A stretch of 64,000 nucleotides of DNA from Nocardia brevicatena NBRC 12119 (GTDB lineage Bacteria > Actinomycetota > Actinomycetes > Mycobacteriales > Mycobacteriaceae), in contig NZ_BAFU01000061.1 of the NCBI RefSeq assembly GCF_000308495.1, positions 1 through 64,000 on the forward strand. The letters are read 5' to 3'. A program made the position numbers and the translations under genes. Each line of letters opens with the position of its first letter. Position 1 is the stretch's first letter. Under the pieces are notes generated by a model. It was given only the letters and a program-made list of their open reading frames with translations, was not told the origin of the DNA and made no database searches. Shown one piece after another: positions 37,204 through 44,680 of the stretch.

Positions 37204-37896
37204 CTAGTTCCTCGCCGCGTAATCGGCGAGCAGCGCTTCCCGTTCGCGGACCGGGCGTTTCGGACAACTGATGCACTTCTCACAGTCGGGCACCTCGTAG
37301 ACCAGGCAGCAGGAGGTGCGGCGAACGAAGGTGCGGGCGCCGATCTCGACGTACCTCGGGGCCGGCAGGGAGTCTCCGAGTTCGGCGGCCAACCGTGCCC
37401 CGACCTCCGGCGCCCCGACCTCCGGCGCACCGGCATCGATCGCCCGGTTGGCGATCGCATCGGTGGCTATGGCCCACAGCGCGGGCGCCCGCACGCCGGT
37501 CACCGCCGACACCCGGGCGATCACGGCGGTCAGGACCGTCAGCAGCGCCGCCCCGGTACCGGTGTCGGCTCCGTCCGGGTCCCGGCGGTCGAGGACGGCG
37601 CCGGTGTCGGTGTCGACGATCCGAACCCGTTCGACACCACCGTCGCGGCGCATCGCGCAGACGAGTCCGTCCAGTGTGGGCACCGGTCCGGACACACCGC
37701 GGGCGCGGGCGGTCACAATGTCCTCGACCAGCGCCGAGGCCGCCATACACCACCACAGGGTGCCGCCCACCCGGGCCGAATCCGTCCCCCAGGAGGCCCC
37801 CATCTCCGTGATCCGCTCGGCCAGCCACCGCTCGTCGGTGAGCATCCGGCCCGGGACGGTGTTCACGACATCAGGGGACTGCGCAGCCATTGCCAT
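37204..37896 (-). CDS. FhuF-like [2Fe-2S] protein, candidate ferric-siderophore reductase
   Basis: 230 residues from the ATG at 37896; starts at 37890 or a GTG at 37866 are also possible, and the last would overlap the upstream stop as GTGA. The C-terminus carries [17 protein letters not shown] followed by I-S-C-P: a Cys-Cys pair, then C-x2-C and a further Cys, as in FhuF-type reductases. In this family a 2Fe-2S cluster reduces iron in siderophores. A short internal duplication ([12 protein letters not shown]) lies near residue 170. It overlaps the preceding PGPGW gene. Confidence 0.75.
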   Translation of the reverse strand: MAMAAQSPDVVNTVPGRMLTDERWLAERITEMGASWGTDSARVGGTLWWCMAASALVEDIVTARARGVSGPVPTLDGLVCAMRRDGGVERVRIVDTDTGAVLDRRDPDGADTGTGAALLTVLTAVIARVSAVTGVRAPALWAIATDAIANRAIDAGAPEVGAPEVGARLAAELGDSLPAPRYVEIGARTFVRRTSCCLVYEVPDCEKCISCPKRPVREREALLADYAARN

Positions 37897-38354
37897 TCGA
37901 TTCCGATCCAACCACCGATCAATCCGAACGTTCCCAATATCCACAGCGTCACGACGACCAGCATGCCGGTGGCCAGCAGGGCCACCGCCTGCGTGAGCGG
38001 TCCGCGCGCGATGTACCAGGCCATACCGCGCCGATACTTGTCCCGCACCCAGGTCAGTACCCGGCGCGCGGCGGCGAATTCGGTGGCGAGGATGCCCAGT
38101 CCGGCGAATACCATCGCCCATCCCGGCCCGGGATAGGGGATGGCCAGAATCCCCACGACGAGCACCGTGGTGCCGACGATCGCCACCCCGGTCCGGTAGA
38201 CGAGATCAACCGCAGGCCGGGCGGCGATCCGATCGCGGAAAGCGCGCCAGGCATTCGGCTCCCGCCGCGGCGTCTGCTCCTCGTCGGAGTGCGGCTGTGT
38301 CACCCCCGTCCGGGGCCCTGTTGTCGGCGAGGATCTCTCGGACTCGGCATCCAC
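37863..38354 (-). CDS. PGPGW (TIGR02611-like) membrane protein
   Basis: 163 residues. A polar N-terminus of about 40 residues is followed by two or three helices. The first pair surrounds Y-P-G-P-G-W-A-M-V-F-A-G-L-G-I-L-A-T-E-F, the signature of a small actinobacterial and proteobacterial membrane family of unknown role. The second part contains KYRRGMAWYI and a final hydrophobic hairpin. Co-transcribed with the FhuF-like gene, whose start lies inside its end. Confidence 0.8.
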   Translation of the reverse strand: MDAESERSSPTTGPRTGVTQPHSDEEQTPRREPNAWRAFRDRIAARPAVDLVYRTGVAIVGTTVLVVGILAIPYPGPGWAMVFAGLGILATEFAAARRVLTWVRDKYRRGMAWYIARGPLTQAVALLATGMLVVVTLWILGTFGLIGGWIGIEWQWLRSPLMS

Positions 38355-38464
38355 GCGACAAGCCTACGAGACAGCAGCCGGGCGGGCACATACGCCCGCG
38401 ACGGGCCCGTTCGGAGCGTGCAGTCCGAACGGGCCCGTGCGGTATTCGCGCCACCGGTCGGCGG

Positions 38465-40744
38465 TCAGGCGGGCAGAGCCGCCACTCGCTTGCCGGTTTC
38501 GTCTATATAGGCCAGTCCGTCCGCCCCGACCTCGATAACGCGTGCACTGGCGATATCGAAGAAGAGGCCGGAAATCGTCAGCCCGCGTTCGGCCATGGCC
38601 CGGCTCACCACCGGATGCCGGTGCAGCCGCTCGAGCTGCACCGCGATATTCACCATGCTCAACTGGTCGACCACGCCGAAACCGGCCTCCTCGGCCGCCT
38701 GGCGAACCGGATGACCGGCACGGAACCGGTCGAGGCTGTCCTGCGCGTACTCCAGCCACTCATCGATACCCGGCCCGGCCGGTTCGCCCGAGTACAGCGA
38801 CTGCATGGCGCCGCACGACGAGTGCCCGCACACCACTACCGAGCGGATATTGAGCCGCTCGACGGCGAATACCAGCGCCGCCTCCACCGAGACGTCGCCC
38901 CGCTCGGGTACCAGATTGCCCACATTGCGTACGGTGAACAGGTCGCCGGGCCCGCTGTTGGTGATGACATTGGGCACGATCCGGGAGTCCGAGCAGGTCA
39001 GGAAGAACGAGTCCGGGTCCTGCCGGTCGCGCAGCTCGTCCAGGTGCGGTCGCACCAGATGGAGGTGGCTGCGGTGGTAGGCGGCGATACCGGCGACCAG
39101 CGGGTCGTCGACCTTGTCGGTGTCCTTCGCTTCCCGGCCGGCTCGCCAGGGGCCGAGGGCATCGTCGAGGACGACCCGTCCGAGGCTGCGCGACGGCGGG
39201 GCCTTGGTGGCGTCCGCCATCCGGGCCACACCGATTTCCGCGAATTCCACCGTTGCGCCCCCGGCCTCATGCTGGCGCGCCCAGTCGATGATCGCCTCGT
39301 AGGCGGCGTGGTCGAGGAAGTCGACGGTCATCTCCACGGTGACGTTCACACTTTCGGGCACCTTGGCGAAGGTGGTCGACAGTTTCGGCAGGGCCAGGAA
39401 GGTGCACGAGCCGTCGATGGTGACCAGCCAGCGGTCGGCACCGACGAGCGGTTTGGCTTCCACGTGCACCCGGACCACCCGCCAGATCAACAGCGCGAAG
39501 GCCAGTGCCAAACCGATCAGCACCCCTTCGAGGAGGTTCAGGAACACCACGCCCGCGATGGTGGCCGCGTAGATCAGCAGGTCACCGGTGCGATGCGCCA
39601 TCCGGATATGCGCGAGCTTGACCAGCTGTGCACCGATCACGATCAGCAGACCGGCCAATGCGGCCAGCGGGATCTGCTGGACCAGTCCGGCCAGCGCCAC
39701 CGAGAACAGCAGCACCCAGAAACCGTGCATCACCGCGGAAGCGCGGCTGCGCGCACCGGCGGCCACATTGGTGGAGCTGCGCACGATGACACCGGTGACC
39801 GGCAGGCCGCCGAGCAGTCCGGACAGCACATTGGCCGAGCCCTGGCCGATCAGCTCGCGGTCGAAGTCGGCACGGGGACCGGTGTGCATCTTGTCGATGG
39901 CGACGGCCGACAGCAGGCTCTCCACGCTGGCGATGAGCGCGAACGTCAGGATGGTGATCGCGATGGCGCTCCAGTTGCCGCTGGGGATCTCGGGCAGGCC
40001 GATAGCGTCGAACAGCGAGCCGTTCAAGGCGATCCGCTCGATATCGAGCGGCAGGGCCAGCGAGAGCGCGGTGGCGAGGACGACGGCGACCAGCGGCCCG
40101 GGCACGACCCGGATGCGTTCGGGGACGTATTTCCAGCCCAGCATGACGGCGATGACGAGAAGACCGATGAAGACGCCCCCGAGGTCCATCGAGCCGAGTC
40201 CGGCGGGCAACTGGGTGATATTGGCCCAGGCGGAACTGTTCGAGTCGCCGCCGAGCAGCACGTGGACCTGCTGGAGCGCAATGGTGACGCCGATACCGGC
40301 GAGCATGGCGTGCACCACCACCGGCGCAACGGCAAGGGCCGCGCGGGCGATCCGGCTCAGACCGAACAGGATCTGCAGGACGCCTGCCGCTACGACGATG
40401 AAGCAGGTTGTCCGCCAACCGAATTGATGAATGGATTCGGCGACGACGACGGTGAGGCCCGCGGCGGGGCCGCTCACCTGAAGGGCCGAGCCGCCGACCG
40501 CGCCGGCGACGATACCGCCGACCACGGCGGCGACGAGGCCCGCGGCGACCGGAGCACCGGAGGCGATGGCGATACCGAGCGAGAGCGGTAGCGCGACCAG
40601 GAAGACGACGATCGAGGCGGGCAGGTCGTAGCGCAGGATCGAGGTCAGACGGGTGGTTGCGATGGACCCGGCCGACGATGCCGCGGCCGGGTCCGGCCCA
40701 GGCGGCGGCGACAGGTGGGGGGTCGGGCGCGTCTTGGTTGCCAT
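38465..40744 (-). CDS. SulP-family anion permease fused to beta-carbonic anhydrase
   Basis: 759 residues from the ATG at 40744 (AAGGAG five bases upstream). An N-terminal SulP transporter of 10-12 helices (about 25-430) is followed by a STAS-like segment (about 445-540, VTIDGSCTFLALPKL) and a beta-carbonic anhydrase (about 560-759). Zinc and catalytic residues are CSDSR (Cys, Asp, Arg) and CGHSSCGA (His, Cys). The fusion should couple bicarbonate import to CO2/bicarbonate conversion; sulfate is the alternative substrate. Confidence 0.92.
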   Translation of the reverse strand: MATKTRPTPHLSPPPGPDPAAASSAGSIATTRLTSILRYDLPASIVVFLVALPLSLGIAIASGAPVAAGLVAAVVGGIVAGAVGGSALQVSGPAAGLTVVVAESIHQFGWRTTCFIVVAAGVLQILFGLSRIARAALAVAPVVVHAMLAGIGVTIALQQVHVLLGGDSNSSAWANITQLPAGLGSMDLGGVFIGLLVIAVMLGWKYVPERIRVVPGPLVAVVLATALSLALPLDIERIALNGSLFDAIGLPEIPSGNWSAIAITILTFALIASVESLLSAVAIDKMHTGPRADFDRELIGQGSANVLSGLLGGLPVTGVIVRSSTNVAAGARSRASAVMHGFWVLLFSVALAGLVQQIPLAALAGLLIVIGAQLVKLAHIRMAHRTGDLLIYAATIAGVVFLNLLEGVLIGLALAFALLIWRVVRVHVEAKPLVGADRWLVTIDGSCTFLALPKLSTTFAKVPESVNVTVEMTVDFLDHAAYEAIIDWARQHEAGGATVEFAEIGVARMADATKAPPSRSLGRVVLDDALGPWRAGREAKDTDKVDDPLVAGIAAYHRSHLHLVRPHLDELRDRQDPDSFFLTCSDSRIVPNVITNSGPGDLFTVRNVGNLVPERGDVSVEAALVFAVERLNIRSVVVCGHSSCGAMQSLYSGEPAGPGIDEWLEYAQDSLDRFRAGHPVRQAAEEAGFGVVDQLSMVNIAVQLERLHRHPVVSRAMAERGLTISGLFFDIASARVIEVGADGLAYIDETGKRVAALPA

Positions 40745-41285
40745 TTCTTCTCCTTCGCCGAGTCGGCAGGTACCGACGTCGGTTGACGATCGACATGTCC
40801 AATCGGGCACAGACCGCGAACCGGCATCTCGCGGTGAAGCAGCTCCCGGCACGGCAACGGGCCGAGAAGTAAACCCTCTACAGGCTATTGGTAAAGACTA
40901 AGCAAAGCTTAAGAATGCGCTGTTCTCGTGAGTGGCAACACAGCCGGAGGACAGCAGGAGCCGAACCACACCAATATGGCGAACGTGATGGGCCGCACCT
41001 CCTCTCCGCCAACCCTCCACCAGCAAAGGCCCTGCAGTGCAGCGGGTTCCGCCTCAACTCCGGGCGACCGGCCCGAGATACCCGCAGAGTGCGCCACACC
41101 TCCGGATCGAGGGATACCGCACCACCCCGGTCAACCGCGTCCACCTGGAATCAAGGGTAAAGACTTACTAAAGTATAGAGAAAGAACGGAGATCTGATAA
41201 TGACAATCGCTGCCGAACTGTGACAACCGGGTAAACGAGACGAGCACCGCACGCCGGACGCGGACGAAAGAAGCAGATACGACAA
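40745..41285. other. Intergenic region with two related AT-richer elements
   Basis: About 540 bases without a convincing gene. Two AT-richer elements begin with the same ten bases, GGTAAAGACT, at 40890-40899 and 41156-41165, followed by similar A-rich sequence (AAGCAAAGCTTAAGA and TACTAAAGTATAGAG). The first is about 150 bases upstream of the SulP start and may include its promoter on the minus strand. Open frames here lack ribosome sites. Confidence 0.45.
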
Positions 41286-41313
41286 ACCCCCCGACGCGAT
41301 CATGTCGAGGGGT
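41286..41313 (-). terminator. Rho-independent-type terminator after tRNA-Val
   Basis: A 10-bp stem (arms 41286-41295 and 41304-41313, one G-T pair) with an eight-base loop, followed on the minus strand by TTTG. It begins five bases past the 3' end of the tRNA. Confidence 0.7.
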
Positions 41314-41318
41314 GTGGG

Positions 41319-41390
41319 TGGTCCCAGCTGGGATCGAACCAGCGACCTTCCGCGTGTGAGGCGGACGCTCTCCCGCTGAGCTATGAGACC
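41319..41390 (-). tRNA. tRNA-Val (CAC)
   Basis: 72 bases. Acceptor arms GGTCTCA and TGGGACC, D-arm GCTC/GAGC, anticodon stem TCCGC/GCGGA around the loop CTCACAC (anticodon CAC), T-arm GCTGG-TTCGATC-CCAGC, discriminator A. CCA is not encoded. It is transcribed away from the tRNA-Gly-Cys-Val cluster. Confidence 0.93.
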
Positions 41391-41450
41391 GGAGACTTCG
41401 TCGAGCAGTTGTCCGTCGGTGCCGTATCGCACCGCCCGAACGAGTACGAA

Positions 41451-41480
41451 CCTTAACACGCACCACCCGTTCGCTACCAA
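41451..41480 (-). promoter_or_regulatory. Promoter of tRNA-Val (CAC)
   Basis: On the minus strand: -35 TTGGTA (41475-41480), an 18-base spacer, -10 TTAAGG (41451-41456), about 60 bases before the tRNA. Confidence 0.5.
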
Positions 41481-41668
41481 ATCGCCGGGTGGCCACTCGG
41501 GCCGGACGGTCTCCCGAACCTCCGTGCGGTCTCGTGAATACCGGGCCCGCCCCGCGGCGCTACCGGCTCGACCGCCCCTGCGGAAGAACCGATGCCGCGG
41601 GTCGGGTACGCCGCGGCCGCCTTCGAACAAATCCCAGTGATGTCATTCAACCGCTTCTACCAGCCGAT

Positions 41669-41698
41669 TTGTAGGTTACCCGGGACGTCGGCTAATGT
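41669..41698 (+). promoter_or_regulatory. Promoter of the tRNA-Gly-Cys-Val cluster
   Basis: -35 TTGTAG (41669-41674), an 18-base spacer and -10 TAATGT (41693-41698), 45 bases before tRNA-Gly. It fits a housekeeping sigma promoter. Confidence 0.6.
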
Positions 41699-41743
41699 TC
41701 TGTCTCGCACCACGGAGGCACACCGAAGCCGCCGGGAGCATAT

Positions 41744-41816
41744 GCGGATGTAGCGCAGCTGGTAGCGCATCACCTTGCCAAGGTGAGGGTCGCGGGTTCG
41801 AATCCCGTCATCCGCT
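41744..41816 (+). tRNA. tRNA-Gly (GCC)
   Basis: 73 bases. Acceptor GCGGATG/CATCCGC, D-arm GCGC/GCGC, anticodon stem TCACC/GGTGA with loop TTGCCAA (GCC), T-arm GCGGG-TTCGAAT-CCCGT, discriminator T. First gene of a three-tRNA transcript. Confidence 0.95.
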
Positions 41817-41859
41817 CGAGAGGTAGGGCCAGGCGCTTGGCAGCCTTTCCCCTTTGCGC

Positions 41860-41930
41860 GGTGGAGTGGCCGAGTGGTGAGGCAACGGCCTGCAAAGCCG
41901 TGCACACGGGTTCGATTCCCGTCTCCACCT
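41860..41930 (+). tRNA. tRNA-Cys (GCA)
   Basis: 71 bases. Acceptor GGTGGAG/CTCCACC, D-stem GCC/GGC, anticodon stem ACGGC/GCCGT with loop CTGCAAA (GCA), T-arm ACGGG-TTCGATT-CCCGT, discriminator T. Confidence 0.95.
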
Positions 41931-41931
41931 C

Positions 41932-42006
41932 GCGCGATTAGCTCAGCGGGAGAGCGCTTCCCTGACACGGAAGAGGTCACTGGTTCAATCCCAGTATCGC
42001 GCACCA
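41932..42006 (+). tRNA. tRNA-Val (GAC)
   Basis: 75 bases with encoded CCA. Acceptor GCGCGAT/ATCGCGC, D-stem GCTC/GAGC, anticodon stem CTTCC/GGAAG with loop CTGACAC (GAC), T-arm ACTGG-TTCAATC-CCAGT. It begins one base after tRNA-Cys. The order Gly-Cys-Val matches glyV-cysU-valV of M. tuberculosis. Confidence 0.95.
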
Positions 42007-42014
42007 GAATCTTC

Positions 42015-42053
42015 GCGGATCGGCCCCGGGTAATCCGGGGCCGATCCGCTTTT
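42015..42053 (+). terminator. Rho-independent terminator of the tRNA cluster
   Basis: A perfect 15-bp stem (42015-42029 with 42035-42049), five-base loop GTAAT, then TTTT. It is the strongest intrinsic terminator in the window. Confidence 0.93.
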
Positions 42054-42146
42054 CACCGCTGCATGTCCGTCCTGCAGCTCCTCACCCGTCCGCGCCGGAT
42101 TCGAATACGGGCCCCGTGCCGATATCGGCCGTAGCGCACGCCCGCG

Positions 42147-42257
42147 TCCACGCTCCGGTTACGCGCGGTCGGTCGACGGGCCCGGGCCGGCCCGAGGGGC
42201 ATACCTCCCATCCACGCTCCGACCGCGCGCGGTTTGTCGACGGGCCGACGTCCGGCC
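42147..42257. repeat. Two imperfect 46-47-bp direct repeats
   Basis: Copies at 42147-42192 and 42211-42257 share TCCACGCTCCG, CGCGCGGT and GTCGACGGGCC with scattered changes between, 64 bases apart. They occupy the 270-base gap between the tRNA terminator and the sigma-4/TnsA-like gene. Nothing else is visible in that gap. Confidence 0.7.
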
Positions 42258-42327
42258 ACGCCGATTAGGCTGACACCGGACAGCAGTGAGTCGACCGGGG
42301 GCGCTCGGTCCCGACAGGAAGTCTGTG

Positions 42328-43608
42328 GTGGTGGCGGAAACGACCGGCCCTCGCGCCGAGACGCCCGACGAGGCGGCAGAGGATTCGGCCGCGGGCCTGG
42401 TCGACGATCTGCGCGCGGATATCTCATTCGGCCCGGAGGACTGTGTGGAACGGCTGGCCGAACTCGTCGCCGAATACGGCATGGAACGCGAACGCGCCGC
42501 CATCATCCTCGACCTGCGGCTCGGTATCTCCGGGGACCGTCCGGAAACCCTCACCCGGATCGGCGCCCGCTTCGATTTCTCCCGCGACCGGGCCCGACAA
42601 CTGCATACCAAGGCGGTCGGGGAACTCCTCCGGTATGCCGGCCACACGGGCAGGCTGCCGGTACCGGAGTACGCGCGGCGCTATCCGGTCACCGCCCGGG
42701 ATTCCCGGCTGACCCGGGCCCTGCTCGCGGAAACCTACGCCACCGACACCGATATCGCGGTCAACGACCTCTCGTATCTGAAACTGCGGCTGGCCGGGCA
42801 TACGGCCGCCGACGCGAAACGGGTGGCCGGCTACGTCACCCAGCGCATCGCGGCCTGGCGGATGAAAACCAACCACCGGCTGACCCGACTGCACGACCTC
42901 TCGGAACCCACCGGCCCACCGGACCCGTGGTCGGAGCGCGTCGACTGGCCCGACAACGCCGACACACCCGCCCCGCTGCCCACCGGCCCGGCCCGCACCC
43001 TCGATCTCGACGACGATGGCCGTGGCCACTTCTACCTGGTCAAACTCGGCCGCGACGTCGGTTTCGACTCGGGTCTGGAAGCTCGGCTGCTACGCACGCT
43101 CAATACCGACGAGCGGGTACGCACCTTCCAGGAGTATCCCGAGGCCGTCCTCTATCGCCTCGACGGTGCCGAGCGAATCCACTTCCCCACCCTCGTCGCC
43201 GAACTCGGCGACGGCCGGCGGGTGCTGATCGATATCCAGCCGCTCGGCCATATCGCCTTCCAGCTGAACCGGGCCCGTTCCGCGGCGGCCCGCGCCTATG
43301 CCCACGACAACGGATGGGGCTGGTTGGTCTGGACCGGCAGCACCCTCGGCGTCACCGAACTCCGCACCCGCCCTGTCGCCGCCGACACCGAATCCCGACT
43401 GGTCGAACTGCTCGCCGAAGGGCCGCTGCGGTGGTCAGCGCTGCGCCGGGTGCGCGAGGAAACCGGACTCGAACTGCTCGACCTCGCCGCGCTCGTGCTG
43501 CGGCACCAATGGCGTTGGGACCGTGGTCCGTTCCGCCTGAGCGCGGCAACGGACGGAACCGGCGGCGCGACCCCCGGCTTCAGCGCTGCAGCACCACCGC
43601 CGCCGTGA
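42328..43608 (+). CDS. Sigma-region-4-like HTH fused to a divergent TnsA-like nuclease fold
   Basis: 426 residues from a GTG at 42328 with AGGAAG six bases upstream; a GTG at 42286 would add 14. Residues 52-102 read like sigma-70 region 4 (L-R-L-G-I-S-x-x-R-P-E-T-L-x-x-I-G-x-R-F-x-F-S-R-D-R-A-R-Q-L). Residues 245-336 follow the TnsA-type PD-(D/E)xK layout: FDSGLE (Glu251), HFPTLV where P-D is usual (Thr288), DIQ where E-V-K is usual (302-304), then GWGWLVWTG. Two of the usual catalytic residues are changed, so it may bind rather than cut DNA. A helical C-terminal domain and a Pro-rich end follow. Convergent with the CoiA-like gene and overlapping it by 29 bases. Confidence 0.6.
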   Translation: MVAETTGPRAETPDEAAEDSAAGLVDDLRADISFGPEDCVERLAELVAEYGMERERAAIILDLRLGISGDRPETLTRIGARFDFSRDRARQLHTKAVGELLRYAGHTGRLPVPEYARRYPVTARDSRLTRALLAETYATDTDIAVNDLSYLKLRLAGHTAADAKRVAGYVTQRIAAWRMKTNHRLTRLHDLSEPTGPPDPWSERVDWPDNADTPAPLPTGPARTLDLDDDGRGHFYLVKLGRDVGFDSGLEARLLRTLNTDERVRTFQEYPEAVLYRLDGAERIHFPTLVAELGDGRRVLIDIQPLGHIAFQLNRARSAAARAYAHDNGWGWLVWTGSTLGVTELRTRPVAADTESRLVELLAEGPLRWSALRRVREETGLELLDLAALVLRHQWRWDRGPFRLSAATDGTGGATPGFSAAAPPPP

Positions 43609-44539
43609 CGAACACCAGCACCAGCAGCAAGGCGCAGATGGTGATCAACTGCCAGTTGTCGATCGTGCGGTGCAGCCGCCGGATGGTCGCCCGATACGCG
43701 TTGTCAACCCGGTGGTGATCGGCGAGTTTCCGATTCACCAGGGCCAGTTTGTCCGCCTGCTCCTGGGCAAACTGCCGGGTGTGCTCCAGCCGGGCCTGCA
43801 GCGTCGACACCTGTTTCGTCCGCTCCCGCAATGTTGTGCGGACCACGGCCAAGGCCATCCGCTGGTTCAGAAGTTCCTGGCGCTGCCGCGCCAACATCCG
43901 CGCCTGGGTTCCGGTGTGCTGCTCCCAGTCGGTCACGCTCGCCCATCCCTTTCTCGACTCGTCGCAGTGTCCCCAGGCGATTTCACCGGCCACCCATTCA
44001 CGCAGGAACTCGCGCAACTCATAGGGTTCCGTCCGGGGCACCACCACCCCGCCGGGACCGATCTCCAGCATTCCGCTCACCGCCCGGTAATCACAGGAGT
44101 CCGGTGCCAGATCGCCGACGCCGAGCGCCGGTAACCGCGCCGCCCAGAAGCCCGGAGCGCACAGCCACAGCACACCGGCGACGCCGAGGTCCCGCAACCG
44201 CTCGGTATGCTCGGCCGCCGACTGGTGGGCCACGGGCCCGCCACGGACCTCGATCGCATACTCGCTCTCGTCTTTTCGCCAGTAGACGTCGACGGTCACC
44301 GAACCGATATCCCGGTCCACCACCGCCTCGTCGGCGCCGAAGGCGAGCAGCCGGCCCGCCAGCCAGAACTTGAGCCGCTGCACATCCCATTGCGCGGCAA
44401 CACATCCGGTGCAGTGGCAGCCATAGCCGGGCTGCACGTCCTCGGTCGGTCTCCCGTGCGCCTGGCGTTCGGAGATCCCCAGATCGGCCAACATGCTCCG
44501 ACGTCCGCATGAAACCTCTGTCCGCTGCGTCGTCTGCAC
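43580..44539 (-). CDS. Membrane-anchored CoiA-like nuclease-fold protein
   Basis: 319 residues from a GTG at 44539 with AGGTGG eight bases upstream; starts at 44551 and 44494 are possible. Features: a C-H-C-x2-C knuckle (Cys41, 43, 46), then a CoiA-like restriction-nuclease core with VTVDVYW (Asp84) and YAIEVRGG (Glu97, with Arg99 in place of Lys), then LGVAGVLWLCAPGFW, a long coiled coil (about 212-292) and a single C-terminal helix (about 298-316). The core could cut or bind nucleic acid at the membrane. The similarity is by pattern only. Confidence 0.55.
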   Translation of the reverse strand: MQTTQRTEVSCGRRSMLADLGISERQAHGRPTEDVQPGYGCHCTGCVAAQWDVQRLKFWLAGRLLAFGADEAVVDRDIGSVTVDVYWRKDESEYAIEVRGGPVAHQSAAEHTERLRDLGVAGVLWLCAPGFWAARLPALGVGDLAPDSCDYRAVSGMLEIGPGGVVVPRTEPYELREFLREWVAGEIAWGHCDESRKGWASVTDWEQHTGTQARMLARQRQELLNQRMALAVVRTTLRERTKQVSTLQARLEHTRQFAQEQADKLALVNRKLADHHRVDNAYRATIRRLHRTIDNWQLITICALLLVLVFVTAAVVLQR

Positions 44540-44588
44540 GCGACCACCCACCTAACCCATACCTACTGCCGAACGGCATGCCACAACC

Positions 44589-44604
44589 CGCACTCCAGAG
44601 TGCG
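44589..44604. promoter_or_regulatory. 16-bp perfect palindrome upstream of the CoiA-like gene
   Basis: CGCACTCCAGAGTGCG, 50-65 bases before the CoiA-like start. It could be an operator for that gene or part of the transcript end of the LysR gene, which stops 75 bases further upstream on the same strand. Confidence 0.5.
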
Positions 44605-44645
44605 CCAAACCATCGGGACCTCGCTACCCTTCCGTCCAGGGAGTT

Positions 44646-44680
44646 ACCCATATGGGATGTGTCGGGAACCCATATCGGGT
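44646..44680. repeat. Paired CCCATAT-type dyads, 22 bp apart
   Basis: ACCCATATGGG (44646-44656) and ACCCATATCGGGT (44668-44680) start 22 bases apart, about two helical turns, and each is itself near-palindromic. The second touches the LysR stop codon. The spacing suggests cooperative protein binding upstream of the CoiA-like gene. Confidence 0.45.

Larger units (their letters stand above)
41391..41743. other. Intergenic region between divergent tRNA genes
   Basis: About 350 bases holding the two tRNA promoters listed separately. No protein-coding frame with a ribosome site is visible. Confidence 0.5.

Noticed and set aside
38297-40591. 764-codon open frame on the plus strand
   Set aside because: Antisense to the SulP/carbonic anhydrase gene, with His/Asp/Gln-rich low-complexity sequence.
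40878-41144. 88-codon open frame upstream of the SulP fusion
   Set aside because: No ribosome site, odd composition and not adjacent to a plausible operon partner.
41744-44539. tRNA-integrated mobile element with attachment sites
   Set aside because: No duplicated tRNA 3' end and no integrase were found, so only the neighbourhood is noted, not an element.
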